Below, in pieces: positions 54,701-62,755 of a stretch of 64,000 nt of DNA. This DNA comes from Pseudomonas sp. GD03944 (GTDB lineage Bacteria; Pseudomonadota; Gammaproteobacteria; Pseudomonadales; Pseudomonadaceae), in the NCBI RefSeq assembly GCF_029839275.1, contig NZ_JAOCAH010000005.1, positions 241,355-305,354 on the forward strand. The letters are read 5' to 3'. Each line of letters begins with the position of its first letter. The stretch's first letter is position 1. The notes beneath the pieces are model-generated. The model was not told the DNA's origin. It saw nothing but the letters and a program-made list of their open reading frames with translations, and ran no database searches. Position numbers and translations under genes: made by a program.

Positions 54701-55192
54701 AAACTGGAAGTGCGTTCCTGGCCCGGCAAGGGCAGCGTGTTCAGCGTCACCGTGCCCCTGGCGCGCACGCCGGCGGTGGCCCTGAAACGCCCGGGCAGCG
54801 AAGCCAACGGCCAGCCGCTGACCGGCACCCAGGTGATCTGCATCGACAACGAAGACAGTATCCTCACCGGCATGCACAGCCTGCTGTCGCGCTGGGGCTG
54901 CCAGGTCTGGACCGCACGCAACCGCCTGGAATGCGAACACCTGATCAGCGAGGACATCCGCCCGCACCTGGCCCTGGTCGACTACCACCTGGACGAAGGC
55001 GAAACCGGCACCGAGCTGATGGCCTGGCTGCGCACCCGCCTCGGCGAACCGGTGCCCGGCGTGGTGATCAGCGCCGACGGCCGCCCAGAGCTGATCGCCG
55101 AAGTGCACGCCGCTGGCCTCGACTACCTGGCCAAGCCGGTCAAACCGGCCGCCCTGCGCGCGCTGATCAGCCGGCACCTGCCCTTGCGCTGA
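51716..55192 (+). CDS. Hybrid sensor kinase with sodium/solute-symporter domain
   Basis: This 1158-residue protein combines a SSS-type transporter domain of about thirteen helices (residues 1-500; VYCTSWTFFGAVGQAGEQLW), a linker, a PAS domain (about 625-745; LFEYPEGLIYVGRPIAEIIR), a coiled coil, the kinase core with phosphorylated histidine in VSHDLMQPLNAARLFSAAL near 803, the ATPase domain (LQNFLTNAFRYAKG; GPGIPEDKRKVIF), and a receiver domain from about 1040 with the aspartate in LALVDYHLDEGETGTELMAW. It resembles CbrA-like kinases. No response regulator is adjacent, so its partner lies elsewhere. Confidence 0.93.
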   Translation: MSLSSGLIAAVALIYMAILFAIAFYGDRRRAPMPPRVRAWVYSLSLAVYCTSWTFFGAVGQAGEQLWSFLPIYLGPIILLLFAPWVLHKMVMISKQENITSIADFIAARYGKSQSLAVVVALICLVGVLPYIALQLKGIVLGVNLLIGAGPDSAGTRAQDTALIVSLALALFTILFGTRNLDVTEHHRGMVLAIAFESLVKLLAFLAVGAFVTYGLFNGFGDLIAKARVNQELKSFWEQSVNWPAMIVQTGLAMIAIVCLPRQFHVTVVENIEPKDLRLARWVFPAYLVLAALFVIPIALAGQMLLPSGVTPDSFVISLPLAEAHPALAMLAFIGGASAATGMVIVASVALSTMISNDMLLPWLLRRQNTERPFEAFRHWMLTARRVSIVLILLLAYVCYRLLGSNASLATIGQVSFAAIGQLAPAMFGALLWKQANRRGVFAGMIVGALIWFYTLIMPLVARSLGWPLESLPGLASLLYAPIGFEVDALTRGVVLSLTGNFVLFAWVSYFSRTRVSEHWQAGRFISHDFGNKPAGRSLLAVQVEDLLLLASRFVGEERARQSFIRFAYRQGKGFNPNQPANSEWIAHTERLLAGVLGASSTRAVVKAAIEGRDMHVEDVVRIVDEASEVLQFNRALLQGAIENITQGISVVDQSLRLVAWNQRYLELFEYPEGLIYVGRPIAEIIRFNAERGMLGAGDVEEHVAKRLHWMRQGTAHTYERTFPNGRVIELIGNPMPGGGFVMSFTDITEFREAERALKAANEGLEQRVAERTHELSQLNQALTDAKGVAEFANQSKTRFLAAVSHDLMQPLNAARLFSAALSHQDDALPREAQELVQHLDSSLRSAEDLITDLLDISRLENGRVTPERSAFALNQLFDTLGAEFKVLAAEQGIDFRLRGSRLRVDSDIKLLRRVLQNFLTNAFRYAKGRVLLGVRHEDGHLRLEVWDRGPGIPEDKRKVIFEEFKRLDSHQTRAEKGLGLGLAIADGLCRVLDHKLEVRSWPGKGSVFSVTVPLARTPAVALKRPGSEANGQPLTGTQVICIDNEDSILTGMHSLLSRWGCQVWTARNRLECEHLISEDIRPHLALVDYHLDEGETGTELMAWLRTRLGEPVPGVVISADGRPELIAEVHAAGLDYLAKPVKPAALRALISRHLPLR

Positions 55193-55286
55193 GCCACCGC
55201 CCAACCTGCGATCGGTTGGCCCAGCGCCCCCTGCCCCGAACAATGGGCCGTACGCCGCGTGGCGTACGGTTCTCCGGGGAAAGACC

Positions 55287-56207
55287 ATGAATGCAATGCA
55301 GCGGGTGCGGATCCAGGGCGACGGCGTCGAGCTGGCCGCCTATTGCTGGGGCAACGCCGAGGGACCGCCCCTGCTGCTGGTCCATGGCTACCCGGACAAC
55401 CACGCCGTGTGGCTGCCGCTAATACGCGAGCTGGCCGATCACTACCGGATCATCGCCTATGACGTACGCGGCTTCGGCACCTCCGCCCGGCCGCACACAC
55501 GCCGTGACTATCACCTGGCAAAACTGGCCAACGACCTGGAAGCGGTGATCAACGCCACCAGCCCCGACCAGCCGGTGCACCTGGTCGCCCATGACTGGGG
55601 CTCGATCCAGGCCTGGGAAGCGGTCACCGAACCACGCATCCAGCCGCTATTGGCCTCCTACACCAGCATCTCCGGTCCCTGCCTGGACCATGTCGGGCAC
55701 TGGATGCGCGAACGTCTCCGGCAGAAACGCCCAGGGGCCCTGCTGGAACTCACCGGGCAACTGCTCAGTTCCTGGTACATCGCCTTCTTTCATCTGCCCT
55801 GGCTGCCGGAACTGACCTGGCGCCTCGGCCTGGACAAGGCCTGGCCGCGCCTCCTGCACCGCCTCGAGGGCATCCGCCACGCGGCGCCGAACCCCAGCCA
55901 GCGCGCCGACGGCATGCACGGTGTCCAGCTGTACCGCGCCAACTTCATCCGCAGTCTGTTGCGCCCGCGATTGCGGCACACACAGGTCCCGGTGCAGCTC
56001 GTCGTGCCGACCCGCGACCGCTTCGTGCGGCCGCAGCTGTTCGATCAGCTGGAGCGCTGGGCGCCTGATCTGCGGCGGCGGGAAACGAAGGCCGGGCACT
56101 GGCAATTGCTCGCCGAGCCTGGGCAACTGGCCGAATGGCTACGGGCATTCATCGCCAAGGTCGACGCGGCTCAGGCGCAAGCGCCGAGGCGCCGAACGGG
56201 AAGTTGA
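55287..56207 (+). CDS. Alpha/beta hydrolase, epoxide-hydrolase-like
   Basis: This 306-residue cytoplasmic hydrolase has the oxyanion motif LLLVHGYPDNHAVW near residues 30-43 and the nucleophile elbow VHLVAHDWGSIQAWE, where aspartate sits in the nucleophile position as in epoxide hydrolases and haloalkane dehalogenases. The closing histidine lies in KAGHWQLLAEPGQLAEWLRA near the end. It stands alone, between the kinase and convergent rmuC. The substrate is unknown. Confidence 0.88.
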   Translation: MNAMQRVRIQGDGVELAAYCWGNAEGPPLLLVHGYPDNHAVWLPLIRELADHYRIIAYDVRGFGTSARPHTRRDYHLAKLANDLEAVINATSPDQPVHLVAHDWGSIQAWEAVTEPRIQPLLASYTSISGPCLDHVGHWMRERLRQKRPGALLELTGQLLSSWYIAFFHLPWLPELTWRLGLDKAWPRLLHRLEGIRHAAPNPSQRADGMHGVQLYRANFIRSLLRPRLRHTQVPVQLVVPTRDRFVRPQLFDQLERWAPDLRRRETKAGHWQLLAEPGQLAEWLRAFIAKVDAAQAQAPRRRTGS

Positions 56208-56213
56208 GGGGCG

Positions 56214-57701
56214 CTACTCGTCCAGCTCGTCGAGGATCGGCAACCCCGCTGCCTGCTCCAGCAGGTCGCCCGGCAGGCTCTTGCTGGCACGGGCGCCCAG
56301 CAGCTTGAGGTTTTCCACCCGGCTGATGATGTTGCCGCGGCCCTCGCACAGCTTGTTGCGGGCCGCCCCGTAGGCCTTGTCCAGTTGCTGCAGGCGCGCG
56401 CCCACCTCGTCCAGGTCCTGGATGAAGGCGACGAACTTGTCGTACAGCGCCCCGGCGCGCTCGGCGATTTCCCGGGCGTTCTGGCTCTGTCGCTCCTGGC
56501 GCCACAAACTCTCGATGACCCGCAGGGTGGCGAGCAGCGTGGTCGGGCTGACGATCACGATGTGCTGGTCGAAGGCCTCCTGGAACAACCCGGGGTCGGC
56601 CTGCAGGGCCGCCGAGAACGCCGCCTCGATCGGCACGAACAGCAGCACGAAATCCAGGCTGTGCAGCCCTTCGAGCCGCTGGTAGTCCTTCAGTGACAGG
56701 CCCTTGAGGTGGCTGCGCAGCGACAGCACATGCTGCTTCAGGGCCACCTGCCGGGCGTTCTCGTCATCGGCCACGATGTACTGCTGGTAGGCGGTCAGGC
56801 TGACCTTGGCGTCCACCACCACCTGCTTGTCGCCGGGCAGGCGGATCAGCACGTCCGGCTGGAAGCGCTCGCCATCGGCGCTCTTCAGGCTGACTTGGGT
56901 CTGGTACTCGCGGCCTTTCTCCAGGCCGGCGTGCTCCAGCACCCGCTCCAGCACCAGTTCGCCCCAGTTGCCCTGGGTTTTCTGGCCCTTGAGGGCACGG
57001 CTGAGGTTGGTCGCCTCGTCGCCCAGCCGCTGGTTCAGCTGCTGCAGGCGCTGCAGTTCCTTGGCCAGGGAAAAGCGTTCGCGGGCTTCCTGCTGGTAGC
57101 TTTCCTCGACCCGCTTTTCGAATGCCTGGATGCGCTCCTTGAGCGGGTCGAGCAGCTGCCCCAGGCGCTGCTGGCTGGTTTCGGCAAAACGCTGCTCGCG
57201 CTCGTCGAAGATCTTGCCCGCCAGCTCGGCGAACTGCGCACGCAGTTCGTCCCGCGAGCCCTGCAAGTCGTCGAGGCGCTGTTGGTGATGGGCCTGCTGG
57301 TCACGCAGTTCGGCGCTCAGGGCCGCGCGTTCGGCCCCCAGGGTGCGCAGTTCGCGCTCCTGCTGCTCACGCAGGGCCTGGGCTGCCTGGGCACTGTCGC
57401 GGGCCTGCTGACGGTCGTGCTGGAGCAGTTCGTTCTCACGCCGCAATGCGGCCAGCTCGGCCTGCTGATCGGCCTTGATCTCACCGATTTCGGCGACCTC
57501 GTCCCGGCAGGCATCGAGCTGCGCGCTCAACCCCGCCTGGGCCAGTTGCGCACTGTTCAGGCGCTCCTGCATCAGGCTGCTGTCGAGTTGCGCGCTGGCC
57601 AGACGCCGCTGCAGCGACCACCCCCACAGTGCCAGCGGCAAGCCGGCCAGCAGGATGCCCATGAGCAGGACCGGCAGCACAGCGGGAAGATCGATAGGCA
57701 T
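56214..57701 (-). CDS. rmuC: DNA recombination protein RmuC
   Basis: This 495-residue protein limits recombination between short inverted repeats. It has an N-terminal membrane anchor (LPVLLMGILLAGLPLALWGW), a long coiled coil to about residue 200, and the nuclease-like RmuC domain (GNWGELVLERVLEHAGLEKG, QPDVLIRLPGDKQVVVDAKV, FVPIEAAFSAALQADPGLFQ, IVSPTTLLATLRVIESLWRQ). The C-terminus is family-typical. It is convergent with the hydrolase, 6 bp apart. Confidence 0.95.
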   Translation of the reverse strand: MPIDLPAVLPVLLMGILLAGLPLALWGWSLQRRLASAQLDSSLMQERLNSAQLAQAGLSAQLDACRDEVAEIGEIKADQQAELAALRRENELLQHDRQQARDSAQAAQALREQQERELRTLGAERAALSAELRDQQAHHQQRLDDLQGSRDELRAQFAELAGKIFDEREQRFAETSQQRLGQLLDPLKERIQAFEKRVEESYQQEARERFSLAKELQRLQQLNQRLGDEATNLSRALKGQKTQGNWGELVLERVLEHAGLEKGREYQTQVSLKSADGERFQPDVLIRLPGDKQVVVDAKVSLTAYQQYIVADDENARQVALKQHVLSLRSHLKGLSLKDYQRLEGLHSLDFVLLFVPIEAAFSAALQADPGLFQEAFDQHIVIVSPTTLLATLRVIESLWRQERQSQNAREIAERAGALYDKFVAFIQDLDEVGARLQQLDKAYGAARNKLCEGRGNIISRVENLKLLGARASKSLPGDLLEQAAGLPILDELDE

Positions 57702-57764
57702 GGGGGGCTCCGCAAAAGACTGCCGGGCAGTATACCCAGCCTCGCGGCGGCGGTCAGACGGGAA

Positions 57765-58172
57765 TCAGAGCCCGCCCAGCAGGTGTTTGGCTTCCGCCGA
57801 ACCCTGGGCGGCAGCCAGCTCCAGCCAGTGACGGGCCTGCTGCGGCTCGAGGGTGCGAGGCTGGCAATACAGACGCCCCAATTCCAGCTGGGCGTGCCGA
57901 TCGCCGGAGCGCGCCGCCTGGCGCAGCATCTCCAGGCCGATGCGGCGGTCGCGGGTGTTACCGCAATCGCGGCACATCAACTGCCCCAGTCGGCTCTGCG
58001 CCTGCACCACGCCGGCGCGGGCCGGCTGCTTGAGCAGGCGTCCTGCCAGGCGCTTGACGCTGGGTGCATGCCCGAGACGGGGGTTGTCCAGCAGCCATAC
58101 GGCGACTTGGGTGGGCAGGCGGGTACGAGCGGGCGTGGCTTCAACGGCAACGCGAGGCAGAACACGAGGCAT
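57765..58172 (-). CDS. Sel1-repeat protein (135 aa)
   Basis: This small basic protein begins MPRVLPRVAVEATPARTRLP and carries two Sel1-like repeats near residues 58-95 (QAQSRLGQLMCRDCGNTRDR, then AARSGDRHAQLELGRLYC) and 100-130 (LEPQQARHWLELAAAQGSAE). The two cysteines at CRDC are a minor oddity. A longer reading from 58361 has no good initiation site. It stands upstream of rmuC on the same strand, 63 bp away. Confidence 0.75.
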   Translation of the reverse strand: MPRVLPRVAVEATPARTRLPTQVAVWLLDNPRLGHAPSVKRLAGRLLKQPARAGVVQAQSRLGQLMCRDCGNTRDRRIGLEMLRQAARSGDRHAQLELGRLYCQPRTLEPQQARHWLELAAAQGSAEAKHLLGGL

Positions 58173-58767
58173 AAAAAACTGGGGGGTGACCGGGAAGGCG
58201 CGCCACTCTACTCCTTTTTTTGCCGAGGTAAAGCCCTCGCGGACGACCGTAAGGGGCGCCACGAGCAAACGCTTGGGACAATCCACAGAAGCTGTGGATA
58301 ACTCAGTGGACAACATGGGCGAAATCACGCCAAAAGCCGATGCCATGCGGGCTCGGGTCAAACTGGCGGTTTTTTCACCAGCTGAAAAAACTCATATTTT
58401 TCATTGACTTAAGAAATGACTTCGAATAATCAACGATTTACGACAGCCTGCGAAAGGGACTTGACAGTCACGCATCGCCATTGTGCACAAGTCTGTTTAC
58501 TGCGCGCCGCCAACGCCCTTTTTCAGGGCAACCAACGGCTGCCGCACGACCGCTCTACACAGGGCGAAACCACGCCTCACGAAGGCTCCAGCAGACCCTG
58601 CGCGTCCTATTGTCGCCCCCCTCTTTCACCGTTTTTCAGAACACGTTTCGCCAGTCGGGCACCCCAGGTGTGCACAATGTGCTGTGTGGCATAACCCGCA
58701 GCGAGCACCCGCCGCTAGGACTGTGCTGATTGGCAGTCTTTCCAGGCTTGGGGTAACGTCCGATTCC
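58173..58767. other. Gene-poor stretch between Sel1 gene and ydbH
   Basis: I see no supported gene in these 595 bp. It contains a DnaA-like 9-mer TGTGGATAA (58293-58301) within the palindrome ATCCACAG-AAG-CTGTGGAT (58281-58299), a perfect AT hairpin (58369-58391), and TTGACA at 58459-58464 as a possible -35 element. The in-frame extension of ydbH through this region starts at 58483 but lacks family support. Confidence 0.55.
58369..58391. repeat. AT-rich palindrome, possible operator
   Basis: GTTTTTTCA-CCAGC-TGAAAAAAC has perfect 9-bp arms. It lies between the divergent Sel1 and ydbH genes. It could be an operator or, with the T-run, a weak transcription stop; neither can be decided here. Confidence 0.5.
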
Positions 58768-61413
58768 ATGACTGCCCTGCCCCCCTGGAACCCGTCCATG
58801 ATCGCCCGGCGCACCTGGCTGCGGCTCACCGCCCTGCTGGCCCTCCTGGCGCTCGCGGGTATCGCCGGCCATCACGCCTGGCAAAGGCTGCTGGAACAGC
58901 AACAGATTCGCGCGCTGGATATCCAGGGCCTTGGCCTTTCGAACCAGGGCATCGAGCTGGCGACGCTGACGCTGGTCAGGGCAGACGGCGGTGGGCAGCT
59001 GCAGGTCGACGCCAGCGGCCTGACATTGGGCTGGCGTGCGTTCAGCCTGTCGCCGCCCTTCTGGCAGCACATTCACCTGGATGCGCTCGCCATCGACTGG
59101 CAACCGACGGCCACGCCGCCGGCAACCGAAGCCCCCGCTCCGCTGACGCCCGCGCAACTGCTCGGCCACCTCGCCTGGCTGCCAGAAAGCCTGCGCATCG
59201 ACCGGCTGACCGCCGAATTGCCTTGCGCCAGCGGCCGCTGCGAGCTGCTGGGCGATCTGCAGCTGACCCGGCAACCCCAGCCGCTGCTGGACAGCGTGCT
59301 GACCCTCAACCTGCAGCACAAGGGTAACCAGCTCACCTGGCGCGCCCTGCTCAATGCCGATCCCGACGCCGGCGACCTGGCGACGCAGCTCACCCTGCTG
59401 GTCAACCAGGAGCCGCAGCTGGAGCTGCACAACACCCTGCATCAGGAAGCCGACCACCTGGCCTGGAATGGCACCCTCGCCGCCCCGGCGTTCAGTCAGG
59501 CCGGCGCCCTGCAGGTCTGGCTGCGGGAATGGGCGCTGCCACCGGGCACACAGCTGCCGGAAGCGCCGGGCGCCGCACAACTGATGGCGCACTGGGCGTT
59601 GCAACTGCCCGGTAACGAACTCGCTCTGTCCACCCTGGCCGCAGTGAACGGCGAAGTCGCGGTCAACGCCCACCTGCCCGCACCCTGGCCGTTGCCGGGC
59701 ATCGGCCGCCTGCAAGGGCACCTGTCTGCCGCAGGCCGTACCGAAAAGGGCCAGTGGCTCGCCGAGCAGCTCACCGCCGACCTGCACCTGGATCACCTGT
59801 CCCCCGACCTGCTCGACGCCCTGCCGGCCAGCCTGCGATCAGACACCCTGCAGCTGCGCATCCAACCCAGCGACGCCGCTCCCGAGCTGCCCGAAAACCT
59901 GGCAGAACGGGCCTTGCCGCTGGCGGTGGAGCTGAGCGCACACGGCGCCAGCGAGCTGGACGTCAGCGCCCGCCTGGCACTGGCCAATGCCGCGCCCTGG
60001 GCTGCGCACCTGAGCGAAGGCCGGCTGCAATTCAACGGCAAAGCGCTGTCGCTCGACGCCTGGAAGGCACAGAACGCCAAGCTCGACCTGCGCTTCCGCG
60101 GTTACCTGGACCACCTGCAGGCAAGCCTTGACCTGCTTGATGGCTCACGGCTCACCCTGGGCGCCCTCAACCACAGCGAACTGCGCCTGCGCCAGCTCGA
60201 GGCGGCCACCTCCGCCCTGCGCCTCACCGCGCAGCACCAGGGCGGCGCCGTGCAGAGTTGGCAGGTGTCCGGCCCCCTGCGCGCCAGCGTGCAGAACCTG
60301 GAGCAGGCCGCACTCAACACTCAGGCCTGGTCCTGGCAGGGCACGCTGGACGCCAACGACAAGCAGCGAACGCTCAACGGCCAGTTGTCGAACGCCAGCG
60401 ACCTGCAACTGGCCCTCCAGCTGCAGCAGGCCCCTCAGCAAGGGCTGCAAATGAACGCACAACTGGCCGAGCTGTTCCTGCGTTCCGGCAACCCCATCGC
60501 CCGGACCCTGAGCGACTGGCCGGCACTGCTCGAACTCAACAGCGGCCGCCTGAATGCAACGGCCAGCCTGAGCCTGGCGCCAACCGCTGGCACGCCCGAT
60601 GTGCGCCTGTCGCTGTCGGGCAGCGGCCTGGGCGGCATCTACGACCGCAGCGAATTGAGTGGCCTGACCACCCAGCTGAGCGCTCGCCTGGCGCCGCGCA
60701 CCCTGCAGGTGGACATCGCCAGCCTGCGCCTGGAGGAGCTCGATCCCGGTATTCCCCTCGGCCCGCTGTCGCTCAAAGGCCGCTACAGCGCGCCACGCAC
60801 ATCGCTGGCACAAGGCACGCTGACCCTGGACCAGGGCGAACTGGGGTTGATGAATGGCCAACTGCGCCTGGAGCCGTCGCAATGGAACCTGGCCGAGCCC
60901 GATCAGTTGTTCGACCTGCACCTGCACGGCCTTCAACTGGAGCGCCTGTTCACCCTCTATCCGGCCGAAGGCCTGGCCGGCAGCGGGCAGATCGACGGGC
61001 AACTGCCCCTGCGGCTCGACGCCGAGGGTGTGCGCATCGAGAACGGTCAGGTCGCTGCCCGGGCGCCAGGCGGCCACCTGCGCTTTCACTCCGAGCGCAT
61101 CCGCGCGCTGGGGCGCAGCAACCCGGCCATGAAGCTGGTGACCGATTCCCTGGAAGACTTTCGCTTTACCACCCTCAGCAGCCAGGTCAATTATGATCGG
61201 CAGGGCAAGCTGACCCTGGGCATGCGCCTGGAGGGGCAGAATCCGGCCATCGAGAACGGCCGGCCGATCCACTTCAACATCAACCTGGAGGAAGACATTC
61301 CGACCCTGCTAGCCAGCCTGCAACTGACCGACAAGGTGAACGAGATCATCAAGCAACGGGTGCAACAGCGCATGCTCGAACGCCATGCGGCGCCCGGCGC
61401 GGAAACGCCTTGA
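58768..61413 (+). CDS. ydbH: YdbH-family intermembrane phospholipid-transport protein
   Basis: This 881-residue protein is an AsmA-like inner-membrane-anchored bridge for lipid traffic to the outer membrane. An N-terminal membrane helix (LRLTALLALLALAGIAGHHA, residues 18-37) is followed by a long periplasmic repeat of beta segments; the C-terminal DUF748/dicarboxylate-transport-like end has GSGQIDGQLPLRLDAEGVRI and FRFTTLSSQVNYDRQGKLTL, typical for YdbH. A second ATG at 58798 is possible. It is followed by ynbE and ydbL, the conserved partner genes. Confidence 0.9.
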   Translation: MTALPPWNPSMIARRTWLRLTALLALLALAGIAGHHAWQRLLEQQQIRALDIQGLGLSNQGIELATLTLVRADGGGQLQVDASGLTLGWRAFSLSPPFWQHIHLDALAIDWQPTATPPATEAPAPLTPAQLLGHLAWLPESLRIDRLTAELPCASGRCELLGDLQLTRQPQPLLDSVLTLNLQHKGNQLTWRALLNADPDAGDLATQLTLLVNQEPQLELHNTLHQEADHLAWNGTLAAPAFSQAGALQVWLREWALPPGTQLPEAPGAAQLMAHWALQLPGNELALSTLAAVNGEVAVNAHLPAPWPLPGIGRLQGHLSAAGRTEKGQWLAEQLTADLHLDHLSPDLLDALPASLRSDTLQLRIQPSDAAPELPENLAERALPLAVELSAHGASELDVSARLALANAAPWAAHLSEGRLQFNGKALSLDAWKAQNAKLDLRFRGYLDHLQASLDLLDGSRLTLGALNHSELRLRQLEAATSALRLTAQHQGGAVQSWQVSGPLRASVQNLEQAALNTQAWSWQGTLDANDKQRTLNGQLSNASDLQLALQLQQAPQQGLQMNAQLAELFLRSGNPIARTLSDWPALLELNSGRLNATASLSLAPTAGTPDVRLSLSGSGLGGIYDRSELSGLTTQLSARLAPRTLQVDIASLRLEELDPGIPLGPLSLKGRYSAPRTSLAQGTLTLDQGELGLMNGQLRLEPSQWNLAEPDQLFDLHLHGLQLERLFTLYPAEGLAGSGQIDGQLPLRLDAEGVRIENGQVAARAPGGHLRFHSERIRALGRSNPAMKLVTDSLEDFRFTTLSSQVNYDRQGKLTLGMRLEGQNPAIENGRPIHFNINLEEDIPTLLASLQLTDKVNEIIKQRVQQRMLERHAAPGAETP

Positions 61414-61440
61414 GCCCCGAACACGAACAAGGAGAGCGCC

Positions 61441-61632
61441 ATGCGCGTGCGTAGTTGTCTTGCCGCCCTGCTGATGGGCCTGCTGAGCACAGCCTGTACC
61501 CCGACGGTACAGCTGGCGATGCCCAACGAACCAATCAACATCAACCTCAATGTGAAGATCGAGCACGAGATCTACATCAAGGTGGATAAAGCCCTGGACA
61601 GCATGTTCAGTGAATCCAGCGGACTGTTCTAA
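61441..61632 (+). CDS. ynbE: YnbE-family outer-membrane lipoprotein
   Basis: This 63-residue lipoprotein has a lipobox ending in STAC (cysteine near residue 19) and the family segment VQLAMPNEPININLNVKIEH (27-46). It anchors in the outer membrane and completes the YdbH bridge by beta-strand augmentation, as shown for E. coli. AAGGAGAG precedes the ATG by five bases. It lies between ydbH (27 bp) and ydbL (11 bp). Confidence 0.93.
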   Translation: MRVRSCLAALLMGLLSTACTPTVQLAMPNEPININLNVKIEHEIYIKVDKALDSMFSESSGLF

Positions 61633-61643
61633 GGAGCCCGACC

Positions 61644-61988
61644 ATGACCCTGTACACACGCATCGCCAGCCTGCTGCTCCTGCTCAGCCTGAGCCTGCCC
61701 GCCATGGCCCTCAACCTCAACCAGGCCATGTCCGCCCTCGGCGACGCCAAGGCCAGCGGCCAGCTCGGTGAAATGCCCAACGGATACCTGGGCGTCGTGA
61801 ATTCCGGCGGCCAGGCAGCCGAGATCGCCGAGCTGATCAACCAGGCACGCCGCGCCGAGTACCAGAAACTGGCGATCCAGAACGGCATCAAGCTCAGTGA
61901 CGTGGAAGCTATCGCCGGGCAGAAAGCCATCGACAAGACCCCGGCCGGCCAATACATCCAGCTGCAGGGTCAGTGGCGCAAGAAGTAG
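61644..61988 (+). CDS. ydbL: YdbL-family periplasmic protein (DUF1318)
   Basis: This 114-residue exported protein has a signal peptide (IASLLLLLSLSLPAMA) and the DUF1318 core (LNLNQAMSALGDAKASGQLG, then MPNGYLGVV, then ARRAEYQKLAIQNGI), ending with QYIQLQGQWRKK. It is thought to regulate the YdbH-YnbE complex. A strong terminator follows directly. Confidence 0.94.
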   Translation: MTLYTRIASLLLLLSLSLPAMALNLNQAMSALGDAKASGQLGEMPNGYLGVVNSGGQAAEIAELINQARRAEYQKLAIQNGIKLSDVEAIAGQKAIDKTPAGQYIQLQGQWRKK

Positions 61989-61996
61989 CCCTTGGC

Positions 61997-62040
61997 GTGC
62001 ATAAAAAAACCGAAGCCACTGCTTCGGTTTTTTTATGCAC
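61997..62040. terminator. Intrinsic terminator after ydbL
   Basis: GTGCATAAAAAAACCGAAGC and GCTTCGGTTTTTTTATGCAC form a perfect 20-bp stem around CACT, giving a U-run of seven on the plus strand and of seven on the minus strand. Confidence 0.95.
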
Positions 62041-62116
62041 GGCAGTACTGTTTCACGAGCCGCAACTTGCTCTTTAGCGTCTTGATTCTTGCACTTTTCG
62101 TAACTTTCAATAGCAC

Positions 62117-62302
62117 TTACAAGGAATTTTGAAAGTACTCATACCGTTGTAAATCACCGCGATCCTGCCGGTAATCATCGAACAACTGCTGGCCATCACA
62201 TCCAATGCGCCTTTCATTCGACAACCCGAACATGCCGTCGACTTGCCCAATACGCTTGCCTGATTCCGCCAGCCATTCAACAGGCAGCCAACCGACCCAC
62301 AA
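62117..62302 (-). CDS. Doubtful small reading (61 aa, TTG start)
   Basis: The minus-strand frame begins (TTG)WVGWLPVEWLAESGKRIG and ends DYRQDRGDLQRYEYFQNSL. Residue order looks protein-like, with a purine-rich AAGGGG just before the TTG, but the start is weak, upstream is closed by a stop and no family is recognised. It may be a remnant of a lost gene. Confidence 0.25.
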   Translation of the reverse strand: MWVGWLPVEWLAESGKRIGQVDGMFGLSNERRIGCDGQQLFDDYRQDRGDLQRYEYFQNSL

Positions 62303-62397
62303 TCCCCTTCCCTATCAGCTACTTGCAAAACTAACAAGGGACAGTTTCGGTTTATTGCGAAGAGCCAACAGGCCATCGCCTTTTTTCTTTCGCCCAT

Positions 62398-62423
62398 AAA
62401 AAAGCCGCTTCCGGAGAAGCGGC
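62398..62423 (-). terminator. Minus-strand intrinsic terminator without assigned gene
   Basis: GCCGCTT and AAGCGGC pair around CCGGAG (62404-62423), followed on the minus strand by six U. No minus-strand gene lies upstream, so it may end a small RNA transcribed from about 62430-62560. Confidence 0.6.
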
Positions 62424-62755
62424 AATAATTCAAACCAAAGGATGATGAAGGGGAGCCAGCGATCGTTCGAACCAATACGAACAATCGCGTGCTGAATTCA
62501 TCCCGGCCAGACTAACCGGCCCGGTCGATAGCTTGCTATTAATTTAATTGATATTAACAATCGACGCGACCGTATTCCTTGTTCGGGCCGCAGCTGTTAT
62601 TCATTCGCGCAGCTGCATGCTGCGCGAACTCTCATCAGAAGAGTCCTATGCACTACGCTTCCCATGTCATGCGCCGCGCAGGTCATGGGACAGAACCGCC
62701 ATGCAGCGTCCTGCCTATTCCAATAAGCAAAAAGCCAAAGTATTAGGAGCACACA

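Larger units (their letters stand above)
62041..62755. other. Gene-poor stretch before the porin gene
   Basis: These 715 bp hold no firmly supported gene. They contain a doubtful minus-strand reading (62117-62302), a minus-strand terminator (62398-62423) with no gene feeding it, and an AT-rich patch (62536-62560) which may be a promoter. GGAG at 62746-62749 is the porin's ribosome binding site. Confidence 0.5.
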
